Shown: one piece after another, positions 33,629 through 45,838 of the stretch
How the letters are laid out: every line of letters starts with the position of its first letter
How positions within the stretch are numbered: position 1 is the first letter of the stretch
Source: Bryobacterales bacterium F-183
Lineage (GTDB): Bacteria > Acidobacteriota > Terriglobia > Bryobacterales > Bryobacteraceae
Assembly: GCA_016865505.2 (NCBI GenBank)
Contig: AP025252.1
Span: forward strand, 310,001-374,000
Direction: 5' to 3'
Length of the DNA stretch: 64,000 bases
Made by a program: the position numbers and the translations under genes
The notes under the pieces: generated by a model
What the model was told of the DNA's origin: nothing
The model's input: only the letters and a program-made list of their open reading frames with translations
Databases searched by the model: none

Positions 33629-34902
33629 CGGGACTCCGCGGGGACGCCGTGCGGATGCCCAGCGTCAATGCCCTTGTAGCGGAGCCACAACAGGCGGAGT
33701 CCGTACCAGGAACAGCCAAGGGCCACGGCGAGCACGGCGTTGGTGATCAACACGGCGATCGCTGTGGTGAGAAACGCCCCCGCGTCCACACGGCGCATCT
33801 TGGGCAGACGCCGCCATGCGGACCAGTCGAGCAGACAGAAACCCATCCAGGCCGTGACGCCAGCCAGCGCGGCCATCGGGATATGGCTGACGATATTGCC
33901 GCCCAACCACAGCAGCAGAATCAGGATGACCGCGTGGATCAGGTTCGACATGCGCGTCGTACCGCCGCAGCGTACATTGGCCACCGAACGCGCCGGGATG
34001 CCGACGCTGACCGGGGCGCCGAAGATGCCGGCCACGATGTTCGCGATGCCGTAGGCTCCCAGTTCCGCGTCCGCATCGGATGCTTTGGAATGCTGGTGCC
34101 GGCCGCGGAAGTGTTCGACCACGCGAGCCGTCAGCAGTACGTACACCGCCACAACGAATGCCAGACCGAAGCCCTGCACGAGGATTTCGCCGACCTCTTT
34201 GGGAGACCAGCTAAAGCCGGCCAGTGGCGGGATCTCCAGCGGTAGCGCGCCCACCTCCTTCTCATGCATATTCATGAGCGCGGAGATGCCCATGGCGACG
34301 GCAACCGCCACCAGCGGACCCGGAAAGCGCTTCCACTTCATGCTCAGGACCTGGCAGATGGCAACCACGACGAGGCTGAGCAGCGCGGGTTCCCAGCGGG
34401 TCAAACCGAGGTTGCTCAAGGTGGTAAAGAACTGGCCCAGCGGGGACCCGCCGCCCTTCAACTGCAGGCCGAACATGGTGTTCAACTGCAGGATGATCAT
34501 CATCGCGCCGATGCCGCAGGAGAAGCCGGACACCACGGTTTGCGGGACTTTCTGGATGAGGCGGCCGAGGCGGAGTACGCTGAAGACCATCAAAAAGATG
34601 GCCGCGACGATGGAGATCTTGGCCGCGCCGCCGACGCCCTGGCGCTGAACAGCGTCCACAATGAAGGGCAAGGTCGGGCTGGCGGTGCCGCCGATCATCA
34701 CGGAGTTACGCCCCAGCAAGGTGATGATGGGGGCCGTCGCGATGGAAGTAAAAAGACCGAGAACAGGCGGCAAACCCATCAGGGTCGCCATGGAAAGGCC
34801 GTATGGGAGGGCGATCAGCGCGGCCATCAGACCGCCGAACGCGTCACCGGCAAAGATCCGCCCGTTGTAGTGAATTCGGAATTTGCGCACGTTTGAAATC
34901 AC
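33625..34902 (-). CDS. SulP family anion permease without STAS domain
   Basis: 425 residues, GTG start. SulP core: FAGDAFGGLMAALIALPYGLSMATLMGLP near the N-terminus, FTSIATAPIITLLGRNSVMIGGTASPTLPF, VVSGFSCGIGAMMIILQL, and FGAPVSVGIPARSVANVRCGGTTRMSNL. It has about ten membrane segments but ends after the last helix and lacks the usual cytoplasmic STAS domain. SulP members carry sulfate, bicarbonate or other anions. The coupled TauE/SafE gene favours a sulfur-anion role. Confidence 0.93.
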   Translation of the reverse strand: MISNVRKFRIHYNGRIFAGDAFGGLMAALIALPYGLSMATLMGLPPVLGLFTSIATAPIITLLGRNSVMIGGTASPTLPFIVDAVQRQGVGGAAKISIVAAIFLMVFSVLRLGRLIQKVPQTVVSGFSCGIGAMMIILQLNTMFGLQLKGGGSPLGQFFTTLSNLGLTRWEPALLSLVVVAICQVLSMKWKRFPGPLVAVAVAMGISALMNMHEKEVGALPLEIPPLAGFSWSPKEVGEILVQGFGLAFVVAVYVLLTARVVEHFRGRHQHSKASDADAELGAYGIANIVAGIFGAPVSVGIPARSVANVRCGGTTRMSNLIHAVILILLLWLGGNIVSHIPMAALAGVTAWMGFCLLDWSAWRRLPKMRRVDAGAFLTTAIAVLITNAVLAVALGCSWYGLRLLWLRYKGIDAGHPHGVPAESR

Positions 34903-34962
34903 CGGATCGGGCTCTCACAAGGAGCGATACGAACGGGGTAACGGACAGGAACGAAAACGCGA

Positions 34963-34998
34963 AAGCCGGCGGCCTCTGTCTTAGAGGAACGCCGGCTT
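34963..34998 (-). terminator. Terminator hairpin after the aminotransferase gene
   Basis: Nested stem: AAGCCGGCG/CGCCGGCTT (9 bp) plus inner CCTCT/AGAGG with loop GTCTT. It lies 28 bp past the minus-strand stop at 35027; the minus-strand tail is TCGCGTTTTCG, partially T-rich. Confidence 0.65.
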
Positions 34999-35026
34999 GC
35001 TTGAGAACAGAGCGCAGACCGGGCGT

Positions 35027-36172
35027 TTAGCCCATAATCTTTGTGAAGGCGGCCTTAAACTTCGCCATTTCCTCGGCGGTACCGATGGAAACACGAACGT
35101 GGTTGGGCCATGCCTGCCACACGCGGCCGATGTAGATCTTCTCGTCGCGCATCTTGGCGGCAAACTGGTTGCCGGGCATGCGAACGTCGAGCATGAACTT
35201 GTTGCTTTCGGTCGGGGCGAACTTGTAGCCCTTCTTCGAAAGGAACTCGAGGGTGTCGGAGCGAACGTCGCCGATGATCTTGCGGCGTTCGGCCACCAGG
35301 TTCTTCACCTTGAGCGACGCGTTGGCGCCAACCATACCGGTGAGCGGCAGAGCGCCGGCCGTGTAGGGCTGGATCTTGGCGAGAAGGTCCGGACGGGCAA
35401 TCGCCGCGCCAGCGCGGAGACCAGCCATGCCGTACAACTTCGAGAACGTGCGCAGCACGATGACGTCCTTGTCGGCGGCGACAAAGTCCGTGCCCGGCTG
35501 AGCGCTCGACAGGTGGATGTAGGCTTCGTCCAGCAGGAGCACCGAACCGGCCGGCTTGTTCTTCACGAGCCACTCGATGTCGGCGCGCGAGGTCATGGAG
35601 CCGGTGGGGTTGTTCGGGTTGCAGACGTAGATGAGGCCGGGGGTGGGGTGAGCGGCCACCATCGCCTTGACGTCGTGTGCGCAGGTATCCTTCATCAGCG
35701 GTACGCGGACAACACCCGCACCGATGAACTTCGCCGCACGCTCGCCCGCTTCATAACCAGGATCGGCGATCACAAACGGACGGTCCTTCGAGGTGAAGGC
35801 CATCACCGCCTGATGCAACGGCGCACTCGATCCGGCCCAGGGCTGCACGTAGTTCGGCTTTACGCCTTCCTGATCGGCTAGGGTCTTTGCGAACGAAAAG
35901 GTTTCTTCATACATGTACCGTCCGCCCTTTTTGATGACGCCGTAAATTGCTTCGGCGGCTTCGGGGCAGGGACCAAGCGGATTCTCATTCGCGTTGATCT
36001 TGACGGCATCTGCGGGCATGTTCGCGACCATGGACAACTGGGCCAGGGCTGCTTCGTTATAGAAGGGGAGGGTTGCGCCGGCGGTTGCAAGGGCCGCGAA
36101 CCGGCCAAAGCTACGCCGCGAAAATCCGCGCTTGGTGATTTCCATGCGCTGTTCAGGGGTGAGTTGATTCAT
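35027..36172 (-). CDS. Histidinol-phosphate-aminotransferase-like PLP enzyme with Tat signal
   Basis: 381 residues. Residues 16-46 are a Tat signal (SRRSFGRFAALATAGATLPF, then NEAALAQ). The remainder is a class I/II aminotransferase: INANENPLGPCP, DPGYEAGE, YVCNPNNPTGS, LLLDEAYIH and the PLP lysine Lys245 in TFSKLYGMAGLRAG. The catalytic machinery looks intact, so a folded, PLP-loaded enzyme would be exported. It sits downstream of a TonB receptor on the same strand, 178 bp apart. The closest family function is an HisC-like amino-transfer, but export argues against histidine synthesis. Confidence 0.92.
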   Translation of the reverse strand: MNQLTPEQRMEITKRGFSRRSFGRFAALATAGATLPFYNEAALAQLSMVANMPADAVKINANENPLGPCPEAAEAIYGVIKKGGRYMYEETFSFAKTLADQEGVKPNYVQPWAGSSAPLHQAVMAFTSKDRPFVIADPGYEAGERAAKFIGAGVVRVPLMKDTCAHDVKAMVAAHPTPGLIYVCNPNNPTGSMTSRADIEWLVKNKPAGSVLLLDEAYIHLSSAQPGTDFVAADKDVIVLRTFSKLYGMAGLRAGAAIARPDLLAKIQPYTAGALPLTGMVGANASLKVKNLVAERRKIIGDVRSDTLEFLSKKGYKFAPTESNKFMLDVRMPGNQFAAKMRDEKIYIGRVWQAWPNHVRVSIGTAEEMAKFKAAFTKIMG

Positions 36173-36303
36173 CTATTCTTCCCTCGGGACTGCCTGCCAC
36201 TTTCGGGCTGCGCCCATTCTTATTTGATGGAGCGTCCACCTCTAGTGGTTACCTGATTATAGCTCTAAATTTTTCCGATTACTGCGTGTTTTGTTGGGGA
36301 TTC

Positions 36304-36336
36304 GGGGCGCAGGCGGCAAAGCACCACCTGCGCCCC
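36304..36336 (-). terminator. Terminator-like hairpin after the TonB receptor gene
   Basis: 10-bp GC stem GGGGCGCAGG/CCTGCGCCCC with a 13-nt loop, 14 bp past the stop at 36351. On the minus strand no T-run follows, so it may be a 3'-end stabiliser or a Rho-dependent site instead of a strict intrinsic terminator. Confidence 0.55.
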
Positions 36337-36350
36337 GTGCTATCTCTGCT

Positions 36351-39300
36351 TTAGAACCACACCCGGAAGCCCAGCTGAATGAACCGCGGGAAGTTCGCCT
36401 GCGAGGTGATCTTGCCAAACGTCGCGTTGCCAAACGCCGTGTTGGGCGCCCGGAAGTACGGCGTATTCATAGCGTTCAACGCTTCGGCGCGGAACTGAGC
36501 CTTGATGCGTTCGGTGATCGAGACGCTCTTGAACACCGACATGTCCCAGTTCACCTGACCCAAGCTGCGCATGCTGATCGTGCGCGACACGTTGCCGAAC
36601 GTCAGCGCCGGTGCGTTCGAAAACGCCGCCGGGTTGATGAAGCCGGTTCCGTCCACCCACTGCGTCATGTTGCCACCCCAGTTCGGATCGACGCCAGTGG
36701 CGTTCGGACGCTGGGAGGACGCAAAGATCAGGCTGTTGTTGTTGTTGTTCATGCGGATCTGCAGCGGGTAGCCGCTCGACATGATGCTGACTGCGTTGAT
36801 CGACCAGCCGCCGAGCAAGGAATCCACAAGGCGGCCGCTGCTGCCCAGGAAGGCTTTGCCCTTACCGAACGGCAGTTCGTAGGTGTAGGTCTGGCTCAGG
36901 CGATGGGTCGCGTCGAGGTACGACAGGCCGTATTCGGAAGCCAGATCGTAGGTGTTCTGCGGACCGACGTTGCCGCCGTTCAGGTTGTTGCCCGTGCCGC
37001 CCGACGCCGCGTCGAAGTTCTTCGACCAGGTGTAGGCGACCAGGAAGCTCAAGCCGGCTGACATACGCTTCTGGGCTTTCAACACCAGCGAGTCGTACTT
37101 GGCGGTATTCCAGCTGCCGTTGAGGAGGCTGATGCTGTCAAAGCCGGGGAACGGACGCAGCAACTGTGCGCGGGCCACCGTGGCTCCGGCCAGGATGTTG
37201 GTGCCACCCTTGCCAAAGTAAGGATTCGCCACTGCCGCTGCCAGCGCGCTGCTACCCAGGCCGTAGAAGCCGGGGGCAACCTGGTTGATGTTGACTGCCG
37301 CCGTCGTCTGCGTCAGGTCCGCCGAGCGGGAGCCGACATAGGCGATGGCTGCGGCGATACCGCCGGGGAGTTCACGCTGGATGTCGATCGAGAACTGCTG
37401 CACGCGAGGAGCGCGGGAGGTCTGATCGTAGATCGAAAGGCTCTTGCCGATACCGGTGCGATCGCCGAGGGAGTTGCCCACCGGACGGTCCCAACCGTTC
37501 GAGAATACCGTCGACAGATTGGCAGCGGGGTTCGGGGTGCGGCCCGAGTCCGTGGAGACGTTCACCGCCGTGGAGGCCGTGAAGCCTTCCGGCAGGTACG
37601 CGCCACCGGGGGTCAACTGCGGCGCCCAGAAGATGCCGTAGCCGCCGCGAACCGTGGTCTTGCTGTTGATCTGGTAGGCCAAGCCGAAGCGGGGCGACAG
37701 CTTGTTGCCCTGGAAGTTGCTGGTCTGGGTGGGGTTGCCACCGAGGCCCGCAAACATCACAGCGCCCGCGGTCGGTACGCCGGATTCCACGCTGATGGAG
37801 TTCACCGCATCGCGGTTGAAGCCGACAATCAGCTTGTTGTCCTCCGCCTTGATGCCGGTTTCCCGTTCCCAACGCAGACCCATGGTGAGGGTGAGCTTGG
37901 GGCTCAGGCGGTAGTCATCCTGCACGAAACCTGCATAGTACATCTGGTAGTTCAGCAGCTTGCTGGAGAGGAAGCCGCTGGCGCTGGCCGGCGCACCCAG
38001 AAGCAGGCTGGCCAAATCGGAACCGGTGGAGGCATCGCCCGCCAGGTAGTTGGCGCGCGTGAACTGGTCGGTAAAGCTGAAGGCACCGGCGCTGTTGCCA
38101 TAGTTGATGTCGCCGATCTGAATGCGGCGGGCATCGGCACCAAACTTCAGGGTGTGCTTACCAACGAACTTCGACAGGATGGCGCCAAAGTTCTTGGAGC
38201 TGAAGATGGTGAGCGAGTTGCTGTTGGTGCCCATGTTGGTGCCGGTGTAGAAGTTCTGGAACGTCACCGACGGGAATACGGGGCTCTGGATGCTGTTGAG
38301 GAAGCCCTGGTTAAAGCCGAGCGATCCGACATTGAAGCCGGCGCTAGCCTGGGAGCTGAAGTTCGGGAAGCGGTTGAAGCCGTAACGCACCGCCAACACC
38401 GTGGTGGGGTTGATGGTCAGCGTGTTGTTCAACTGGCTGGAGTGCACGATGCGGTCGAGCGTCCACTGGTTGGGCGACGACGGCGTATCGCGGAACCACC
38501 ATTCGCCGGGTTCGAGCGAGTGGTACCACTGGAAGCCGAAGCTGGCGTTCCACCAGCTGGCGATCTTGTGGTCCACCTTGTAGGTGCGCTGATCGGCGAT
38601 CGACGCGAGCGACGCCTGGTAGCTGCGGTTCGAATCGCCGTGGAAGGCGGCAGCCTTGTCCGGAGCGGCAAACGTGGAAGCGATGTTGCGGCCCACGGCG
38701 TTGATGCGGCCCGTCGGAATGATGTTGCCGGCAAACGGAGTGCGCACGCCAGCGGCATCGGTGGTGAGCGGATCGTAGATGAGGCGGACGCCGCCAGCGC
38801 GGGTCAGGCTCTGCGAAAAGTCGCCCGTCAACTCGCGAGCGGTGGGAACCTGCGTAGCGCCGGCGTTGGCCTGCGTGTCGCGGTAGCCTTCAAACGCGAA
38901 GAAGAAGAAGGTCTTGTTGCGGCCGTCGTACACTTTGGGGATCCACACCGGACCGCCAAAAGAGCCGAGGTAGTTGCGGAACGGCTGATCGGTAACGCCA
39001 GCGCCCGCGCGATTGTTGAAGAAGCTGTTGGCAAGCCATGCCGTCTGGCGGAAGTACCCACCGGCCGAGCCGTGGAAGGTGTTCGTACCGGACTTCATGT
39101 ACGCATTGAACATACCGCCACCGGAACGGCCGATTTCGGCGTCATAGGTGTTGGCCTGGACCTTCATTTCCTGCACCGCTTCGAGCGACGCAATGATGAT
39201 GGCGCGATTGGCAGCGTCGGTGATTGGTACACCGTCGAGCAAGTAGTTGTTGCCGCGGACCGGGCCGCCGGCAATCGAAATCTGCGACGATCCCGACTGG

Positions 39301-39836
39301 TCCTGCATGCGGGCATACGCGGGATTGCCCACCTGCTGCACGTTCGGCGCAAGGCGGGAGAACATGTACGGGTTACGGCCGAGGTTCGGCAGGTCCACCA
39401 GCTTCTGGCGGTCAATCACCTGGCCCTGCGATGCCGTTGCCGTTTCAATGAGCGGAACTTCTTCCGTCACCAGCACGCTATCGGTTACGTTACCGACTTC
39501 CATTTTGACGTCGACGGTGAGTTGCTGCTGTGTTTCCACCTGTACGCCCTGGCGCTCAAACTTCTTGAATCCCCCAAACTCGACAGTGACTTTGTAGCGG
39601 CCGGGAGTGACCTGGCTGAACACAAATTCGCCGCTGTTCGACGTTTGGACGTTGCGCGCGTCGGTGGTGGCTTCGTTGGTGAGTGTGACCTTGGCGTTTG
39701 CCATCGCGGCGCCGGACGAGTCCGACACGAGACCGCGAACACCGCCGTAGATGGACTGGGCGGATAGGTTAAGTGGAGTGATAGCCAGAAGGGCTGCGCA
39801 TACAGCGAGCGCCCTGAACCGGTGAGACTGAAGCAT
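36351..39836 (-). CDS. TonB-dependent receptor with N-terminal carboxypeptidase-regulatory-like domain (Oar-like)
   Basis: 1161 residues. Signal peptide ~1-26. Residues ~28-110 form a carboxypeptidase-regulatory-like beta-sandwich (GGVRGLVSDSSGAAMANAKVTL, GEFVFSQVTPGRYKVTVEF). A plug domain with NYLLDGVPITD and EMKVQANTYDAEIGRSGGG follows, then a long beta-barrel ending in a C-terminal Phe (IQLGFRVWF), the outer-membrane signature. An AGGAGT ribosome site lies 8 bp before the ATG. These abundant acidobacterial receptors are thought to import glycans or other large ligands; ligand unknown. Confidence 0.95.
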   Translation of the reverse strand: MLQSHRFRALAVCAALLAITPLNLSAQSIYGGVRGLVSDSSGAAMANAKVTLTNEATTDARNVQTSNSGEFVFSQVTPGRYKVTVEFGGFKKFERQGVQVETQQQLTVDVKMEVGNVTDSVLVTEEVPLIETATASQGQVIDRQKLVDLPNLGRNPYMFSRLAPNVQQVGNPAYARMQDQSGSSQISIAGGPVRGNNYLLDGVPITDAANRAIIIASLEAVQEMKVQANTYDAEIGRSGGGMFNAYMKSGTNTFHGSAGGYFRQTAWLANSFFNNRAGAGVTDQPFRNYLGSFGGPVWIPKVYDGRNKTFFFFAFEGYRDTQANAGATQVPTARELTGDFSQSLTRAGGVRLIYDPLTTDAAGVRTPFAGNIIPTGRINAVGRNIASTFAAPDKAAAFHGDSNRSYQASLASIADQRTYKVDHKIASWWNASFGFQWYHSLEPGEWWFRDTPSSPNQWTLDRIVHSSQLNNTLTINPTTVLAVRYGFNRFPNFSSQASAGFNVGSLGFNQGFLNSIQSPVFPSVTFQNFYTGTNMGTNSNSLTIFSSKNFGAILSKFVGKHTLKFGADARRIQIGDINYGNSAGAFSFTDQFTRANYLAGDASTGSDLASLLLGAPASASGFLSSKLLNYQMYYAGFVQDDYRLSPKLTLTMGLRWERETGIKAEDNKLIVGFNRDAVNSISVESGVPTAGAVMFAGLGGNPTQTSNFQGNKLSPRFGLAYQINSKTTVRGGYGIFWAPQLTPGGAYLPEGFTASTAVNVSTDSGRTPNPAANLSTVFSNGWDRPVGNSLGDRTGIGKSLSIYDQTSRAPRVQQFSIDIQRELPGGIAAAIAYVGSRSADLTQTTAAVNINQVAPGFYGLGSSALAAAVANPYFGKGGTNILAGATVARAQLLRPFPGFDSISLLNGSWNTAKYDSLVLKAQKRMSAGLSFLVAYTWSKNFDAASGGTGNNLNGGNVGPQNTYDLASEYGLSYLDATHRLSQTYTYELPFGKGKAFLGSSGRLVDSLLGGWSINAVSIMSSGYPLQIRMNNNNNSLIFASSQRPNATGVDPNWGGNMTQWVDGTGFINPAAFSNAPALTFGNVSRTISMRSLGQVNWDMSVFKSVSITERIKAQFRAEALNAMNTPYFRAPNTAFGNATFGKITSQANFPRFIQLGFRVWF

Positions 39837-40155
39837 CCGAAATGACTCCTGAAGCAGTAGGTTGCGTCATACGCCTGGGAGTCGATACGGAGAGACCCAG
39901 CGCGGACACGGACAGAAGATCATCGTTGCCGACTGGGCAATGCTGGTTACTTGGAAGCCAACACGGCTTCTAGGTTTCTACGATTCTGCGCACATTCGTT
40001 TCTCAAGTCAATGCTTTGCCTTATCGAAATTTCGAATAGCCTCACATGGCGTTATCTTGAATTGCTGTGAACAAGTACGCGTAACAACATCTAGCGGAAC
40101 GAGTTATCCGTTTTCGACCAGACACGCAAATGAAATGTTAAGGCACAATAATGGC
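39837..40155. other. 319-bp intergenic region between divergent TonB receptor and cupin genes
   Basis: No gene found. It is AT-richer than its surroundings. It contains the ribosome site of the TonB gene near 39842-39848 and a palindrome TCGAAATTTCGA (40024-40035) embedded in an imperfect 20-bp dyad (40020-40039). Promoters for both divergent genes must lie here, but no convincing -35/-10 pair was identified. Confidence 0.6.
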
Positions 40156-40491
40156 ATGTCCACGCCGACTGACGCCGCCCTTGTGCTGCCCGATGTACGT
40201 AGCGCCGTAACAAGCCCCGGCTCGCAGAGCCATACGCTCGTCAACAACCCCAAAACAAAAGTGGTCCAATTTGTTTTTGAGCCGGGACGAGGCCTCGCCG
40301 GCCACACCGCTCCCTTCCCCATCACCATCTACATCGCTCGCGGCGCCGCGACGGTCTCGATCGGCGATGCGGTACATGAAGCATCCGAAGGATTCTGGGC
40401 CTACCTTCCTGCGGGGCTGGTGCATGCGATCCAAGCAAAAGCCGCAACCACTCTGTTGCTGACTCTATTGAAGGACGCGCCGCAATCGTGA
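40156..40491 (+). CDS. Small cupin-domain protein
   Basis: 111 residues from ATG at 40156; another ATG at 40135 is in frame. One cupin barrel: VVQFVFEPGRGLAGHTAPFPITIYIARGAATVSIGD (motif 1) and EGFWAYLPAGLVHAIQAKA (motif 2 with His). Only some of the canonical metal ligands are present. Its stop overlaps the start of the YwiC-like gene (GTGA), so it is co-expressed with that membrane protein. Likely small-ligand sensor or metal-binding accessory; role unknown. Confidence 0.8.
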   Translation: MSTPTDAALVLPDVRSAVTSPGSQSHTLVNNPKTKVVQFVFEPGRGLAGHTAPFPITIYIARGAATVSIGDAVHEASEGFWAYLPAGLVHAIQAKAATTLLLTLLKDAPQS

Positions 40492-41324
40492 AGCCGGAAG
40501 CCACGCCGCTACCCCGCGAGCACGGCGCCTGGGGACTGCTGCTGCAGCCCTTCCTCGCTGCCGCGATCCTTGCCGGACGGTGGTCCTGGGCGCTCATCCC
40601 CGCGTTCACCCTGGTGTTTTCCGGCTTTCTGCTGCGCGAGCCGCTGGTCGCCGCCTTGCGCATCCGCAAGAGAAGTCCCGCAGGCGGCTGGATGTGGCCG
40701 CTCCGGTGGTTCGCGGCGGAAGCGACGGTCGCCGCCGTATCTCTGGTGGTCCTCGCGTATGTGGTGAAGGTGCCGCTGGGGGCTCTTGCGATCGTTGTCG
40801 CCGTAGGCGCAGCGTTCACAATCCTCGCCGTCTGGATGGCGGTACAGAATCGCCAGCGCTCGACCTTGCTGCAGACGGCAGCGGTAGCCGGCTTGTCGGC
40901 AAGCGCGGTTGTTGTTGCCTTGGCAGTTTTGCACGAGGTTCCGGCCTGGACCTGGTGGCTCTGGCTGCTGGTGACCTTGCACGGCGTAGCATCGGTGCTC
41001 TCGGTCCACGCGAGGCTCGCAGCGCGGATCGCGGCAGCAAAGTCCACGGTGTCCGACGGCAGCATGCTGGGCAAGGCGTACCTGGCGACAGCGGTACAGG
41101 CGCTGGCGGCGGTACCGACGGTATGGATCACCGGTCATTGGCTACTGGCGGTTCCGCTGTTATTCTCCGCGGCAGTACACGGGTGGGAGTTGTGGCGGCT
41201 GAAAGACGCCGAGGTCCTGCGCGAACGCCTGCAGGCGGTAGGATTCCGGATGCTCGGCGTGTCCATCGCGCACACGCTGCTGGCGATCTGGGCGTTGTGG
41301 AAGCTGCTGCCAGCTACGCCATGA
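40488..41324 (+). CDS. YwiC-like integral membrane protein
   Basis: 278 residues, GTG start overlapping the cupin stop. The N-terminal KPEATPLPREHGAWGLLLQPFL is the hallmark of the YwiC family. About eight membrane helices follow (AEATVAAVSLVVLAYVV, AIVVAVGAAFTILAVWMAV, WLWLLVTLHGVASVL). Members often sit near nitrate or respiratory genes but have no assigned activity. A cupin partner gene is unusual. Convergent with the DUF1501 gene, overlapping by 11 bp. Confidence 0.85.
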   Translation: MKPEATPLPREHGAWGLLLQPFLAAAILAGRWSWALIPAFTLVFSGFLLREPLVAALRIRKRSPAGGWMWPLRWFAAEATVAAVSLVVLAYVVKVPLGALAIVVAVGAAFTILAVWMAVQNRQRSTLLQTAAVAGLSASAVVVALAVLHEVPAWTWWLWLLVTLHGVASVLSVHARLAARIAAAKSTVSDGSMLGKAYLATAVQALAAVPTVWITGHWLLAVPLLFSAAVHGWELWRLKDAEVLRERLQAVGFRMLGVSIAHTLLAIWALWKLLPATP

Positions 41325-42723
41325 TGTCGTGCACGACATTGCCATGCACGTCCGTCAACCGGAAGTCACGACCCGCGAACCGATACGTCAGCTTCTTGTG
41401 ATCCAGCCCCAGCAGGTGCAGAATCGTTGCGTGCAGATCGTGGAAGTGCACCTTGTTGACTACCGAATAGTACCCGTAGTCGTCCGTCGCGCCGTAGCTG
41501 AAGCCCGGCTTTACGCCTCCGCCAGCCATCCAGATCGTGAACGCTTCCGGATTGTGGTCGCGCCCATCGGAGCCCTCGGCCGTCGGCGTACGTCCGAACT
41601 CGCCCGCCCACAGCACTAACGTATCCTCCAGCAGACCCCGCGACTTCAGGTCCTTCAGCAGACCCGCAATCGGCTTGTCCACCTCGGCCGCATTCTGCTC
41701 ATGGTCGCGGCGCAGGTTCGCATGCTGGTCCCACTTGTATGTGTGGCTCACCTGCACAAACCGCACGCCTTTTTCGGAAAACCGCCGGGCCATCAGACAC
41801 TGCCGTCCAAAGTCCTCGGTCACCGGGTTGTCCAGGCCGTACAACTTGCGAGTGGCTTCGCTTTCCTGCCCCAGGTCCTGCAATTCCGGAGCCTCCGCCT
41901 GCATGCGGAACGCGAGTTCGAACGATTCGATGCGCCCTTCGAGCGCGTGATCCGGACCCGTCGTCTCCAACTGCTTCCGGTTCAGGACCTGCGAATAATC
42001 GATCTCCATCCGCTGGATGTTGCGCGGCGTTTCCGTATTGGTGATGAACGGAATCTTGGCGTCCCGCGCAGGGACCCCGACCGACCCGATCGCCGTACCC
42101 GCATAAGGCGCCGGCAAAAACGCTGACCCGAAGTTGTTGGCACCCCCGTGGGACTGCGTCGGGCAAATCGTGAGGTATCCGGGCATCGACGAGTTCTCGC
42201 TACCCAACCCGTACGTCACCCAGGACCCCATGCTGGGCCGGATAAACGTGTCGGATCCTGTATGCAGTTCGAGCAGCGCGCCGCCGTGCCGCGAGTTCGA
42301 ACCCCACATGGACTTCACAAAGCAGATATCGTCGACGCACTTGGCGACCTCGGGAAACAGGTCGCTCACCCAGGCGCCGCTTTGGCCGTACTGCTTGAAC
42401 GCCCAGGGCGACTGCAGCAGATTGAACGTCTCGCCGGAGACCACTTTGGGACGCGCAAACGGCAGCGGCTTGCCATGGTCGCGCTTCAACAACGGCTTGT
42501 AATCGAACGTATCCACCTGCGACGGTCCGCCGTGCATGAACAGAAAGATCACCCGCTTGGCGCGAGGCTTGAAGTGGGGCGTCTTCACGGCCATCGGATC
42601 TGCCGAAGAAGCCCCGTGCAGCATCGACGCCAAGGCCAAGCTGCCAAAGCCCGTGCTCGACACCCGCAGCAACTCGCGCCGCGACAGCGTCTGATTGAGG
42701 TAACTGTTCCAATGCCGGTTCAT
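41314..42723 (-). CDS. DUF1501 family protein, Tat-exported
   Basis: 469 residues from ATG at 42723. Tat signal SRRELLRVSSTGFGSLALASML. Alkaline-phosphatase-superfamily-like DUF1501 domain: RVIFLFMHGGPSQVDTFDYKP, KSMWGSNSRHGGALLELHTG, WAGEFGRTPTAEGSDGRDHNP, and LLGLDHKKLTYRF. These proteins are always found next to PSCyt/DUF1553 genes, as here (5 bp gap). They are exported and probably act on a sugar-phosphate or sulfate substrate; reaction unproven. Confidence 0.93.
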   Translation of the reverse strand: MNRHWNSYLNQTLSRRELLRVSSTGFGSLALASMLHGASSADPMAVKTPHFKPRAKRVIFLFMHGGPSQVDTFDYKPLLKRDHGKPLPFARPKVVSGETFNLLQSPWAFKQYGQSGAWVSDLFPEVAKCVDDICFVKSMWGSNSRHGGALLELHTGSDTFIRPSMGSWVTYGLGSENSSMPGYLTICPTQSHGGANNFGSAFLPAPYAGTAIGSVGVPARDAKIPFITNTETPRNIQRMEIDYSQVLNRKQLETTGPDHALEGRIESFELAFRMQAEAPELQDLGQESEATRKLYGLDNPVTEDFGRQCLMARRFSEKGVRFVQVSHTYKWDQHANLRRDHEQNAAEVDKPIAGLLKDLKSRGLLEDTLVLWAGEFGRTPTAEGSDGRDHNPEAFTIWMAGGGVKPGFSYGATDDYGYYSVVNKVHFHDLHATILHLLGLDHKKLTYRFAGRDFRLTDVHGNVVHDIMA

Positions 42724-42728
42724 AGTCG

Positions 42729-45791
<3,063 letters not shown>

Positions 45792-45838
45792 GACGAGCAT
45801 CCTATCACGTCGCCAGTGCAATCCCCGTCACAAAAATG

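Noticed and set aside
38154-39767. 537-codon plus-strand frame opposite the TonB receptor
   Set aside because: Fully antisense to the receptor, low-complexity and with no recognisable domain.
40024-40035. TCGAAATTTCGA as a transposon end
   Set aside because: No second copy flanks a gene and no transposase is present in the window; kept as a possible operator only.
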